Assembly (NCBI RefSeq): GCF_021869535.1
Contig: NW_026262712.1
Span: 48,156,884-48,220,883 of the forward strand
Length of the DNA stretch: 64,000 nucleotides
From: Mytilus californianus
Lineage: Eukaryota; Mollusca; Bivalvia; Mytilida; Mytilidae
Direction of reading: 5' to 3'
Below the pieces are notes generated by a model. The model saw only the letters and a list, made by a program, of their open reading frames with translations, did not search any database and was not told the origin of the DNA. Positions 23,396-36,350 of this stretch are shown here, piece by piece (the first letter of the stretch is position 1; every line of letters begins with the position of its first letter). The translations under genes and the position numbers were made by a program.

Positions 23396-23865
23396 GCATC
23401 AATAAAAATCAAGTTTTTATGGACAACTTCCATCTTTCGTGTGTTTAATGTCTTGTTTTTATCTTCCGACTCTTATTTATAAATCTTTAACGTTTTGTTA
23501 CAAAGACATATTATCTGGATATTTTTGCCAAAAACAATAGGTAAGTAGAAAGCATAACATTGCTAAAAGGCTGACATCGACAAGAGCATCAAATGATTAG
23601 CGAAATTAATATGATTTCAAATATAGATTTGAAGCAAAGAAATTAAATTTGTCTTTATCATGTTCATACATGATTTATAAAGATTATAGAAAAATATACA
23701 TGATATCAACAATACAAATAAAGAGGCGTAAAAAGACATAATGTTGGTCATTTATTCCAAATAATAATTTTATTGATGAAATAGTAATATAGACACAACA
23801 CAGCTAAAACTTATAATATTGTTTTAGATTCATAGCTATATTCATTTTATTGCAATTCATTTTCG

Positions 23866-26800
23866 TGGACATGTGATGGAATATATGTTAAACGTTTGCA
23901 TCAAAAATATCTCGAACAAATTGCAAATCGGCTTTGATCAGACATCTTTTGGAAGTTAAATCCCTTGTAGAATGTAAAATCAAAATTGTTGGTACTCTTG
24001 CTGGATCGTCTTTTCCCATCAAAGTTCAATTAAATCTTCGTCAAATGTTCACACAACCGATATATCAGATGGGTTTGAAAATCAGTGCGCATCTTTTATT
24101 TCAGACGAAAGTTATGTCGTTGAAAGTGTAAGTGACATGGAAAAACTCAGCATACAGTCAGGAGACATTGGCTTCTGTACTAATCTAATAGTAATTTAAA
24201 TAGCATTTGTTACTTTTAAGATCTTTAAACTAAGCTTCCAAAACTTCAAAATATCTACCTGGTAAGATATTTTTTTTTTTTTTTTTTTATAAACAGTATT
24301 TTTTAACAATACAGTAAACCAATCATCAGTTTTTTAACTATATGATATTGAAAAATGTCTACTCTCCGGGTTTTTATGTTCAAGAATCTGATGTTTTTTT
24401 TTTTGTTTTTTTTTTTTTGGCTGGGTTGGATGAGAGTTCGGGAGGATGGGCAAAAAAATGCGAACCTAATTAGTGTAATCAACGCCTCTTACAGTTCCAA
24501 CCCAAATCCGTAAGACTTCACAGGAAGATTGTACATACTTTGAGTCCACCTGCTATTCTTATATTGTTTAAGTAATTTCTCTGGTTTTTCCTGACTTCTG
24601 AACCTGTTTATTTTTCCAGCAAAATTTACAACCCTCTTGAAATTGCGACTAAATTGTAAACATTCTACATTGATTAGTCACAAATATTGCAACCCGGTCA
24701 TTTGAGACTTTGGTCTATTTTCTTGTAAATGAAGCGATTTAAGGAAATGTCATATTCATTATAGAATATCGTCATACAATACGTTCTGAAATAACGTAAG
24801 TAATATATGTTTTCATTTCTTATTATGAATTGTCATACACGAATTAACAATGTTCAGTTTTTTTTATCAATTGTAGTTATTGTTTTAACAATGGTCAGCC
24901 TTACATGAACACAGAAGGCTGCACAGAAACACAATTTAAATCTAAAAGAAATAATAATTTGAATATTAACATTCAGTCATAATACTTATAGAAATTGGAA
25001 ACAAGTTCGTATTTTAATGTGTCATTGACAGATTAAAATCTCGAGCCTTATTAAATAATAGAATAATTGCGTAAAATGTCCATTCATCACTTCAACAAAA
25101 CACCTTTAGTTATGACTTTCAGATCAATATTAATACTATTGTAATGTTAGATAGAAACCGTGACTGCTCAATCCTTAGGGATTTCGTATATAGTAATTAG
25201 ATTCTTGCATTTATGGCTAAGTTGCGTGATTTTTAAATCATTTGTTTGCATGTCTATATATTTATTGTCAAAAGGGAACTAATTACCCAAGTTTTCCATC
25301 TAAAAGTTTGGAAGCGAATCAAACATTTTGCAATGTAAGATCAAATTTCTAGCAATGAACGTAAAATTTGAAAAAAAGTGTTTTTTTTTTTTTAATAATC
25401 TCGTTTATTATATCTAATGTGGAATATTTCTACAAACTAGTACAAATCTTTATGATGATGGTTAATGGTCTAGGTCGTTTTGTTAACGTTTACCTTTCTT
25501 ATGTATTTTAGCGAACAAACAAACAAAAAAGCACTCTATTGTCGATATTAATGTTTCCTTTTTAAGTATTTTATCAGATTCCCTTCTATGTTAATCTTTA
25601 ACTTTCCATGTTTTTCATCTCTACAATTTCTTGAACATATCATTTTGATAGAAGTCAAACTAAATTAACATGTATATCTATGGGTACTGTACTATCTATA
25701 GTGTGTCTGCGATAATTGTATTACTGTGAACACCTGATATTCTTAGTCTAATGAATAGAACTTACGTACTTATTTGTTACTTTTTTAATAACAACAAACA
25801 AATAATGTTGAATATTGTTCAAAATATATAGTTTACTTATCACACTAAGTCAAGGGTGAAGGATAGTCCATGGAAAGGCATTGAAATCAAATCTTTGTGT
25901 AGTTTACATTGAAGTTCTTCTCTTCCAGTTGCTACAAATGTACCAAAGACGAACACAAATTCAATACTTTAAGCTCGTGAATATTGCCGTTTTAAATGTG
26001 TTGAATTTTTTTTTTTTTTTTATTCAACAGTAAAAATCATATCTATTTCAATGTATCTAAATACAGAAATATGAAGAGATTTGTGCAGCGCAGCTGATGA
26101 CTTTACAAAGTTCTTCGATAAATGATTCTTATGTCAGTGTCATAAAGAACAGGTTGTAAAGGAATTTGATCGCTTTCAGCATAGTTTTACTTTTGTTATA
26201 CACAAATAATGTTCTTTTTTATTACTAATGCTATGTTAAAATAGATTTAAATTGAAATTAGTCAACTTCACTAACATTGTTTTGCATTTGATATATTGAC
26301 ATCTTGATGTTTTGTCTTTTAACTTCATTGTAATTTGACATACTTAAGAACATTAACATGAAATGCTATATCAACTATTTTTCCGTCTTTATCAATAACT
26401 AATGAAGCATTAAACGAAGTTCTATAAAAAAATTATCATAAATTTGAAATCAATTCTTTCTTAAGTTAATATTGTTATAGGAATACATCATTTTTTCTAT
26501 ATGTTGGTGTGTAAATTAGGGCGATTAACTATCAGAGTGAATACAAGCAAAAAGACTTGTGTGTTAAGTTTGCGAGTTAGCGGTTCATTTTACCGACCAA
26601 TATGTCCATATACATCTATTAACAATATTATTCTCAACCCAAACATTTGGGTTTTTTCTTTCAATTCCAATTTTCATTAAAACTAGTCATTCCATGCAGC
26701 CATGATAATAGTGCATGCATATATTACAATGACATTCGCAATTAGGTAGCGTGTACATAGATGTTAGGTGGCTTGGAAGGAAATTGAATAGGACAATTAT

Positions 26801-26930
26801 TCTTAGTGCACTGCCTAACAATTTCCAAAAACAATTGTCCAAAAGATTCGGAAATGACAGTACACACATCAAACATACGAGCACTTTAATTTTATATCAC
26901 AAAGCACAAAGAAAATTCTATCAATTATTT
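23866..26930 (+). repeat. Segmental-duplication module X, copy 2
   Basis: Collinear with 9840-12560 (landmarks listed there) and lacks the 600-bp insertion of copy 1. A 65-codon frame (23934-24131) is not preserved in copy 1, so I do not call a gene. T-rich tracts at 24270-24290 and 24392-24418 are expansions relative to copy 1. Confidence 0.75.
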
Positions 26931-27185
26931 ATCATTGCGTTAAATGACTAACTTATATTATATATAAGATAGTATTATGCTTTTTTGAACACAGCTTTAT
27001 AGCTACAAAGTAATTTCAAAGCATACGCCTCAAATACCACATATAACATGCTCCTTTTCACAGAAGGAGGACACATATATTGGAACTATCATCTGATTAG
27101 TTCAGATCACAAACATAACGCAACACACCGCATTTAATATATAAACAATGCAGATTATCTAATCTATGGTGTTAAACGCCAGTTT
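26931..27185. other. Non-coding spacer
   Basis: Nothing recognised. Confidence 0.4.
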
Positions 27186-27415
27186 CACCACTCTTGGATA
27201 TATAGTATCGGCCATTTGCTTATTGGTGGAGGAAGCTGGCGCGCTCGAAGAGGACCACCGATCTTAGGCAGGAAAACTGATAATCTTAGTCAATTTAAGA
27301 TCGGAGACGAAAGCACCTGCCACGAGCAGGGTTCGAACTCACAACATCAGTGTTGACAGGCTAGTAGTCATTGTAGATACACCACGTAGACCACTGAGCC
27401 ACCAAGGCCCTAGTT
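27185..27415 (-). mobile_element. tRNA-derived SINE (bivalve V-SINE/MetaSINE-like), minus-strand copy
   Basis: From 27415 leftwards: CCTTGGTGGCTCAGTGGTCT (A box TGGCTCAGTGG), then GTTGTGAGTTCGAACCC (B box, near perfect), a GTGGCAGGTGCTTTCG linker, a body with TCAGTTTTCCTGCC, and CTTCCTCCACCAATAA near the tail. The same family is at 39017, 44973 and 59575. Published bivalve SINEs (RUDI/V-SINE, MetaSINE) have this layout; I cannot say which family this is. Confidence 0.75.
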
Positions 27416-27789
27416 GATATAGAGGATTCCTGAAGATTCCCTTGCTACACATTGCATCTGTAAACTATAGGATTTCCTTAAAGCCAAAAGAATGGATTAA
27501 TCTTGTTGGAACTTTATAATGCAATGCACCCTAAAAAGTCATAGTATTCATTTCAAAAGACTGGTCTATTTCAATGATAGAAAGGAATGTTTTCAAGTAA
27601 ACTGAATTTGCTGTTTTCTCTTACTAATAGACCTGAAGATAATAGTGGGCATATTCGTAAGAAAAACAGAGGTATTGATTTTATAAACTTATCTAGTATA
27701 TTTAATAACTCAACCGTTAAAACTATTTACATCTCTATTTATATAACATATGACATATTTACACTAGATCATTGGATGATGGATGTGTA
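27416..27789. other. Non-coding, nothing recognised
   Basis: The 68-codon frame at 27587-27793 is unsupported. Confidence 0.4.
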
Positions 27790-28360
27790 CTGATTGATAT
27801 TTTAATCTTAGATACATGATTTTTTTATTAGTTGTTATTGGCTTTAAACTAGCTGTCAGAAACTGCGAGTACTCTCAGATCTGTACTTAGTGTTCTTTTT
27901 GTTGTTAGGGATGAGGGATGGATAAATACCTAACAAGTCCGGTCTGTCTTTATGTTTGGTGTTTTTCTGCTTTGTATCGATCTGATCAGTTTAGACTTTT
28001 TTAACTGATTTTTATAGTTTGTTCCTATGTTGTGCTGTTACACCACTGTAACCGGGTTAGGGAAGGGTTGAGCGCTGACAAACATGTCAGGAGCCTTTAG
28101 TTCAGTGGTTGTCATTGGTTCATGTCTGTCATATTTGTTTTTCGGTAATTGTTTTGTTATAAATTAAGCCGTTAGTTTTCTCAATTGAATTGTTTCATAT
28201 TTTTCATGTTGGGGACTTTTAAAGCCGACTATACTGTATGAGTTTTTCTCTAGTTGAAGGCCGTACGGTTGCCTATAATTGCTTACATCTACTTTATTTG
28301 AACTTTGGTGGATAATTGTCTCATTTGCACTCATACCTCATCTCCTTATTTTTATATAGA
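27790..28360 (+). repeat. Dispersed repeat D2, fullest copy
   Basis: Order: GATTGATATTTTAATCTTAG, TTGGCTTTAAACTAGCTGTC, ACTCTCAGATCTGTACTTAG, TCAGGAGCCTTTAGTTCAG, AAATTAAGCCGTTAGTTTTC, TTGAAGGCCGTACGGTTGCC, and the terminal TAATTGTCTCATTTGCA..CATACC block. I associate this terminal block with mussel repeats (memory only). Confidence 0.7.
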
Positions 28361-28479
28361 GCCAACTAGTTTTTCTTATACGTAAAAAAAATATAAGTAG
28401 TTCCCTAACTACAATTAAATGTAATTTACCTATAACTGGTAAATTATTAATTCAAGGATGCTATTATCACAAACTACTT

Positions 28480-29305
28480 AAAACCTTTATCGATTGTTAA
28501 GTGATACGAATAATTGGTTTTGAAGTTTGACTGTGCCTGCAAAAACCTGTTTACAAACGAAATATCGCATCCTATGTATTACGGTGATGTTGTTTATATA
28601 GCCAAATGATATAGAAATGATCCACGCTGAATGGTTGATCATTTGAAACAATCCACCCTTAAAGACACACTTTAACAGTGCATTTAGATCTTTGAATTTT
28701 GTCTTTTTCATTACTGCCATTGATTATGTTTTGAATGAAATAAAATAAAAATAAACTTGTATTGGTATGCAGGTATTAAGACTGATGCTCCTTAATCTTG
28801 TCGATACTTATTGTCTGAAATTATACAATGTCATAATTTTCCCAATCTGTTTATGTCGTCTTTTTTCTTAAACAATCGGATTTGTAATGGCTGATATTTA
28901 ATTCTGGAAACACATGGTTTATCACTTGAAATCGTGCTCTGAACTGGATTCCAGTAGTTGCGAGTTATTTGAGATTAGTAATTTATGTATTTTGTGTTTT
29001 TCTAAATTGCATGTTTTAGTCTTACTGCTAAGTAAAGCCTTCTCCAATCAATCTTGATAGTTTGTTCTTATGCTGTTCAGTTATGAGAACGTGCGGTTTT
29101 GAGTTGAGCGCAAAGAAACATGATTAAGCCCGACTAATTCTCTTTTCCAAGTCAGGAGCCTGTAATGTTTTGATTGTCGTTGGTTGCTCTGCTGACATAC
29201 TGTTTTCGTTTGTTGCTTTTAGCATAAATTAGGCTGTTGGTTTTTTTTCTCTTTTGTGTTGTTTTATAAATTTCTGTGCTGTATAAGTTGTCTTTTGTTG
29301 AAGGA
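28480..29305 (+). repeat. Segmental-duplication module W, copy 2
   Basis: Paralogous to 19905-20880, including its D2 segment (28885-29300). It runs directly into Y3, as W1 runs into Y2, so W+Y was duplicated as one block of about 3.8 kb. Confidence 0.7.
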
Positions 29306-32230
29306 CATAGGATCACATATATTTATGTACATCATACTAATTAAGAGAGCTGTCTCATGTGAACTCCTTTTAGTATTAAATGTATATCAAGACATTCAGT
29401 ACATGCATTTGATTTCCAAATGAACAACAAACAAGGAGTGTCAGGTTTCTATATTAATACGTCACTCGAGGAAGTGATAATTTACTAACAGTTTTAATCT
29501 ATATCGTCAACTGGAAAAGCTTGAGTAAACACGACAGAAATTGTCATATCTTTTTGTCACTACTTTTTTTTTAGACAATTTTTGTATTAATATTCATTTC
29601 TGACATGCAAGACAAAATATGCCAAAAAAAAATTGTCAAATATGTCAAAATTATTCATTATTGCGAGGTTCTTGTGATATGAAACAAAGAAATGATAAGA
29701 AGTTTAAAGCAGTTTTAATCAAACGTTGCACAATACATAATCATTTAAAAATCGTAGCTATCTATGCATTTTCTATGATATAATGTCAGACGATCTAGAA
29801 CTGAATTATGTCATGCAAGCAAAATGTATACAACATGTAAAGAGAGAAGATACCAAGGGAGCGTTTAAAAATCAAAAGTCCATTAAAATCAGACAATACA
29901 ATGTATCATAGCCAAAAATTAAAAAAAAATAATAAATAAAAAAAAAACAAAAAACAAAATTCAATAACGAAACAAGTCTTGCAACCAATTTTGATTTGTG
30001 ACTAATAGCATTAGAAGCAAAACAAAAACAAAACCAGATAACTAGATAAAAACAAATCAAGGTACAAACAAATGAGTGTCTGATAACAAATGCGGCGTAT
30101 GTGTTGCTATTGGGAAAACCTATACAAATAAATGTATACGAAACGAATGCCGATATATTCTGAGTTAAATAAATTATTTGGTGTGAACAATAGTTGATAT
30201 AGCCTTTTTTTCTATTTCTTAACATTAACTTAATGATTGAGGATTTTGAAATATTGTTACTCTGTGTATGTGATGCATCTTGTGAAATTATTAGCTACTA
30301 ATTTCTCTTTTTAATTTGGTTTTTATCCCTTGTTTTCAATAGATTACATATTAAGCGTTAAATTATTTGTAAAATTAGCCATTAATTAGCTCTTATAAAA
30401 CATATTCTTGATTTGGATCTATTAAAAACTTAGTTTTTTGTCCAATACTTGGAAATATTATGTATTAGATAATTTATAAGGAGTAGTGGATTCGTAAACT
30501 ATAATCAACGCGCGACGTAAGTTGATTGTCTTTTCCAAATTAATATTATATATGTTTTTTTTTTTATTTTTAAATAGTCGGAAATGAGTGTATCCGCATG
30601 GTTCCTATCTATATTTAGGCACCCTACCAGTTAACAAAAGTTAAATATAACTTATATATCTTAAACAGCTGTTAACGGTTGAATCTGCAGTTGTTTAGGG
30701 CATATTTAAAAGTAGCTGTTAGAAAATATGTTATAGCAATGAATAAGGCAGTTGATGGCGTTTAGACACCTAAATTAACTATTTGAACGTTAAGAATCAA
30801 ATGCGATTTAGTTTTCTTGTTAATTTTTTTTTTTTTTTTTTTTTTTTCATTTTAAAACCATATCGTCGATAGCCATGATCGTATACATGTGCGTATAGTC
30901 GTTTGTTACAATAGTCAGAACGGTAATAATACAGTTAGTAAGCTAGAATTCAAAAGTTAGAATATAAGTTCATTTCGGTTGACATTTGGTTCCTGATAAC
31001 TATGATCTACTTGTGGAACAATAAGCTGAAGTCAGATAACTGGGGGAAATTGTAGACACATATTTGGTACCGTATACTTTTGATTATATTAGTTTTTCTT
31101 TTTCAAGACTAATAATATCGGAATTAAAACAGGTTTATTGCATTGAAATCTGACAAAAATATTATTAATGAGCAGCAATATTCATCCAACAGCTCTAATA
31201 ACTTACCTAGTTCCTAGATAGCGAGCATATTTGATGTCACAAGTATAGGCCGTCTGTTATTTTCTTTTCCAAGTAAGTGGACATTCTTTTTGGTAATATT
31301 TTACTGTTACGACATATGATCTAAAAAAAGCAAAAGCCAAATGTTGTTCTTTGCTTTTTGACATTGTTTCAACGTCTGCATAAATTGTTTGTTGGGTGTT
31401 GTATAATCTGTTCTACTGTCCAATATGTATAAGTATTTCTCTTACCCTATGTATGTATTCTGTAATGCAAATTATTTGATAAATGGACGTGTATGATCGA
31501 CACCGTTTTCAGTTCAAATACATGTTTTGAGAATAACCATTGGAATGCATATGTCAAGAAAAAACTAACAAAAAACGAAAAAAGACAAACATGTCCGCAA
31601 AATACTACGTAGAAAACTAAAAATGAAACACACAAAAGGGCGGTAATTGTAATCTTATGTGCTTCAAATGGGTAAGCTGATTCTGCTCCACAAGTGGTAT
31701 CCATCATGTTGTTTGTATGAATGTTTGAGATTAAGCCATTTTTAGAACTCAATATTTTCAACATCAAGAAAATCAAGTTTTTATTGACAACTTGCATCTT
31801 TTATGTGTTTAATGTCCTCTTTTTATCTTCCGACTCTTGACGTTTTGTTACAAGGGCATAATATCTCGATATTGTTGCTAAAAACAATAGGGAAGTAGAA
31901 AGCATAATATTGCTAAAAGGCTACCATCGACAAAAGCGACAAATGATCAGTGAAATGAGTATGCTTTCAAATATATTTTGAAGAAAAGAAGTTAAAACTA
32001 TCTGCATATATAATTTATAAAGATTATAAAAGAATATACACGATATCAATATCACAAATGAGGAGGCGTAAAAAGAAATAATGTTGGACGTTTTTTCCAA
32101 ATAATAATTTTATTGATGAAATAGTAATTTAGACACAACACAGATTAAACTTATAATATTGGTTTAGTTTTCATAGCTATATTCTTTTTATTGCAATTAT
32201 TATTGTTACTTTTACATTATAAACTTTCCT
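29305..32230 (+). repeat. Segmental-duplication module Y, copy 3
   Basis: Same landmark order as Y1 and Y2, ending TTATTGCAATTATTATTGTTA as in Y1. Contains a D5 copy (31550-31760, minus) and a T run (30822-30847). The 117-codon minus frame at 29872-30225 is low-complexity and absent from the other copies. Confidence 0.75.
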
Positions 32231-32484
32231 TCGACCACATAGTACAATTAGAACACATAAATTTTGAACACAAGTTAATGTTCATGTTTTTGTAAGATTT
32301 GTACAGTTCATTATTCTATGTTTTTCTTCAAGTGCTGGTACTTTATTGGAAGACCTTTTTCAATTATTTGGAATGTGAAACTACTCAATTTCATTGAAAA
32401 GTATAGTTTAATTCAGCAATAACTAGACTTCTAGATTCGTTATGTAAGTTATCCCATTCAGATGAGGATACACACAAATGTATT

Positions 32485-32685
32485 TATAGTTTTCTCAATT
32501 GAATTTGTTATATAATTGCATCATGTTCATGTCGGGACCTTTTATAGCCGACTATACAAAATGAGTTTTTCTCATTGTTGAAGGCCGTATGGTTGCCTAT
32601 AATTGCTTACATCTACTTTATTTGAGCTAAGGTGGATAGTTGTTTCATTTGCAATCATACCATAGCTCCTTATTTTTGTATTATA
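32485..32685 (+). repeat. Dispersed repeat D2, 3' part only
   Basis: AAGGCCGTATGGTTGCCTATAA, then GGTGGATAGTTGTTTCATTT. Confidence 0.65.
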
Positions 32686-32789
32686 TGATTATTGCAGGTC
32701 CATCTGATTTCATATTCACACTTTGTCGGAAATAATATCACCTACAAGCTATTTTTTGTGTTGAAATGCATTGTGAAATATTTGTCCTT

Positions 32790-33080
32790 GTACTTGCTTA
32801 AAAGTGGGAGGTTTGGCATGCCATGAAACCAGGTTCAACCCACCATTGATTTCTTAAAATGTCCTGTACCAAGTCAGGAATATGGCAGTTGTTATCAAAT
32901 AGTTCGTTTGTATGTGTGTTAGCGTTTGTTTTTGTTGCACTTCGGTGTTCCTGTTGTTCGTTTGTTTTCCTCTTATATTTGATGTGTTTCCCTCGGTTTT
33001 GGTTTGTAACCCGGATTTGTTTTCTCTTAATCGAATTATGACGTTTGAACACCGGTATACTACTGTTACCTTTATTTACC
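32790..33080 (+). mobile_element. Dispersed repeat D4 copy, plus orientation
   Basis: GGAGGTTTGGCATGCCATGA, AACCCACCATT, GTACCAAGTCAGGAATATGG, TTTCCCTCGGTTTTGGTTTG and CCGGTATACTACTGTTACC. Both strands show 60-85 codon frames here, which recur only because the repeat recurs. Confidence 0.7.
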
Positions 33081-33149
33081 CAAGTAATATATATTTCTTC
33101 CTGAGTTTCAATTTAAACTAGGAATGAATAAAGAACAAACGTGAGTTCT

Positions 33150-33538
33150 CTATTTTCTTCCATTTACTGGAATAGCCAAATATAATGTAACGTGAAATAC
33201 ATCTAAAGGCAGAAATAACACTATATTTACAATATTTTTTTTATCAAAATAGATTGTGTGCTTCACTTGTATTCACATGAGGTATTTTGTCTTTTTTTTT
33301 TGTTCTGACAATATATCAAAAAGAAATTGCATGATTGAATATATAGGCTAAGAAAATAAATCCGTAAAAATGAAGTATTTATAATACGGCATGAACACAT
33401 TTCCTAAGAAAGCGCTTTTATTGCCATAAACGTAACAAAGGAAAATAGTTTTCATAATTAGCTTGAAAAAGTTAAATCGCAATATTACGAAGAGAAAATC
33501 CTATTAATTCTCCAGACATCAATTCCTATTTATCATGT
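33150..33538 (+). repeat. Start of module Z, copy B
   Basis: Paralogous to 15290-15540 and 51450-51800 (AGTTCTCTATTTTC, AATACAATGTAAC-type block, GGCTAAGAA.ATAAATTCCGT-type block). It lies upstream of the young tandem duplication and so occurs once in copy B. Confidence 0.65.
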
Positions 33539-36139
33539 TTATAAGGGAGGCATGTCGCAAAACAAGGATTTGCACGAATTATATTTGCTTCATCCGGTTA
33601 CGTACGAGTATTACAATTTCCTTGATTGACTTTGAGGAATTATTCTGTATTTGTAGTTAACGTAATCTAGCGTAAATATATCCCACAGAACATTGAAAGG
33701 GTAGTTAACAATTCTATATGTTCTACATTTCAATTATAAAACAAGTGTTTTCTTGTATTTATACATCGCTGTGTTTCCAGCGTTTCATTTTGAGTGTTCT
33801 TGAATACTACTTGTGTTTCCTCACAAAAATAAACAATTTATATTCTAGAAATCATGCATACATTGCAAAGGATTGCCACATACAGATATAATCTAGGACA
33901 AATAATATCATTTCCTTGACGTTATGAAACACTTCGGGTTTAATTAGGTTTGATACGAGAGGAAGAAATGCAGACAGTAAACTTGTTCAATAAATTATGT
34001 GGTTAGTATCTTCTTTTGAAATAAACATACAACCGTGCATATTCCATTGATTCCACTTTTAGTTTGGTAGGTTTCCCATGAAACCAGTTGAAGTTCATGC
34101 AAGTCAATTCCGATATGAAAAGATATATTTATATATTATAAATTCCAAAACCAAAGGGTATATATGTATTATAGATACAATGAATAAGCATTGATTCTTG
34201 AAAAAGAAACAATGAGCTCGGAGGGCGAATGTTTTTTTTTTTTTTCATTAATCAACGCTTATCCATTGTATCTCTAACTTAAACTAGTGTGTTGATGTGT
34301 TTTCAAAACTAAAGCCTTTTCTTAATTAGAAGGTCTTGTAAGTGAGTTTGAATAACCCCGTTATCATGTTCAACGATGCATTAATAAATCTAAGTTCATA
34401 ATTAATTAGTTAGAGAAATACAAATATAACATAACACGTCTGTCTTTAAATTAAATTGAATATTATCCGTAATTTACAAAATAAGACATATTCTAAATTA
34501 TTTATATGTATATATAATAAGTATGTTACCGAAATTTCTAGTAAGAAGCCTAATTCTAGGCACATCACGATATACTCGCATAGGAATTTGCGAAAAAAAA
34601 ATTATAAAGATATGTAGTAAAACAGATGAAATCATACTATTTTCATAAAACAAAAATGGACAAATTGAATGTAATAATTTTCTTTTCAAATATGTGAAAT
34701 AGCCAATAATAATCCAAAAATAAACGGAAAACTCGCTAGTATTACAAAATTATCCGCACCGGGAATGTTCTTATAGCCGAGTATAACTGATATGTTACAA
34801 TCTTATCTATTGATACGTATGCGGTTAAGTATGGAACTTTTGACGCCGATAAAGCTATAGAAATTTTGAATAAAAATAATGAATAAAAACAAGAAAATCC
34901 CGTAGAACAGTTGTTAGTTGTAGTAGTTTTTATGGAAGATTCCAACGTTCAGCCGGTTCAGTTACTGTATTATACCCGTATTCGTAGCGAGGTTTATCTT
35001 ATACTAATTGATACATTCCCTGTTTTTTTTATTTTTTTTTTTTATTTACGTGTTACGTCTGTGTAAAGCTGGAAGCTTTAGAGACACTTAAATTTAATTT
35101 TGATGAACATTTTGTCACAACGGCATTCATAAATAGCGGAACTTATTTACAAATTAATAATCACCCCATTTCCATGAAAACTGTAAAGTAAACCTTAGAA
35201 TTTTACATATTAAAGGAAATTTGATATACTTGTTTTTGTTCCGTAGTTCTTCAAGGTTTGGGTAATTATAATGATACACTCGTTATCAAATCTAAATAGC
35301 AAATGTATGTGTTCTGGCATACACATGTTTCTGTTAAAGTATTTCATGATTCAATTGCTCTTTTGCATGGTCATTGAATGACATAAATTAATTACTCTTT
35401 GCTTGAGCTATGACAAACGTCTACAGCAAAATTAAATTTGGTATTATATTTCTTTTGTCTACAATATTAAGGCATATAGCTATGTAAAACAACGTTTTAG
35501 ATTGTTTGATAGATACCAGTTTGATAGCAGTATTTGCATTTCTCATTGTTACAATAGAAAACAATTTTAATTCTCAATTTTAATATCCTGCTTTTAAGTA
35601 GTATTTGCGAATATGTGGCATACAAATTGATATCAATGTTTTTTATACTTTAGAATAACAATGACGGATATATTTTTTACAAGCTCCAAGAAAGACTCAT
35701 CAGATATGCTTTTTGATCATATTGAAAAAGAAAGAGCCTGAAAATACTGCTCCATCCGTCTGTCCGTGACACTTATACTTCGAATACATCGAACATTTGT
35801 TTAATGCAATTTCGTCAAAAGCATATAACAGTAAAGATCTTATAAGTTTTCTTAGCTTCTTCTTACTATGCAGATACACTTCAAATTCTCCTTAAATGAT
35901 TTAGTTGAGATATGAGACAGTTTTTATTGCATCTGTGGTATTTTACATATCAATTTCACTGGAATGGATCGACATTGTTAAAGAATTATTAATTGCGATG
36001 TCAGCATATATGTAGCAAGACGTTAACTATACCATGTAACCGCTTATTGTGTCATTGATTGATTATCAGAATAACGCTACAATAGATGTTCTAGGTTTTC
36101 ATTCATCAAATGTTACCATTGTGAGAACCAAGAAGAGGC

Positions 36140-36350
36140 AGTATTTACCAAAGGGACAATAAAAAATCTGCTGTAGAAGAAAACCCGACAACACCATGGC
36201 AAACAAACTAAAAATCTCGAAAAGACAAATAAAATAATGTAAGTTTACCAAACATTCATCGAAAAGTAACGACAAACCAGGGCTAATCTCGGGTGATCCG
36301 AATTGGTAAGCTGATTATGCTCCACATGTGTCACACGTCGTTGCTAATGG
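36140..36350 (-). repeat. Dispersed repeat D5, diverged copy (also 42095-42305)
   Basis: GGTAAGCTGATTATGCTCCA and CAGGGCTAATCTCGGGTGAT on +. Corresponding places in Z copies A and C (17870-18030, 55290-55520) keep the same block, so it predates the module duplications. Confidence 0.55.

Larger units (their letters stand above)
20880..23860 (+). repeat. Segmental-duplication module Y, copy 2
   Basis: Same landmark order as Y1, closer to Y3: ATCACTCGAG.CAGTGATAATT, CAAATATGT.A.AATTATT, ATTAAAAACTTAGTTTTT, GTGGATTCGTAAACTATA, AGACTATTAATATCGGAATT. It joins module X copy 2 at about 23860, a different neighbour from the Y-Z order at the other copies. Confidence 0.75.

Noticed and set aside
29872..30225. 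117-codon minus-strand frame
   Set aside because: Low-complexity, Phe/Ile/Tyr-rich from T runs, and not preserved in the paralogous Y copies at 13.4 and 21.5 kb.
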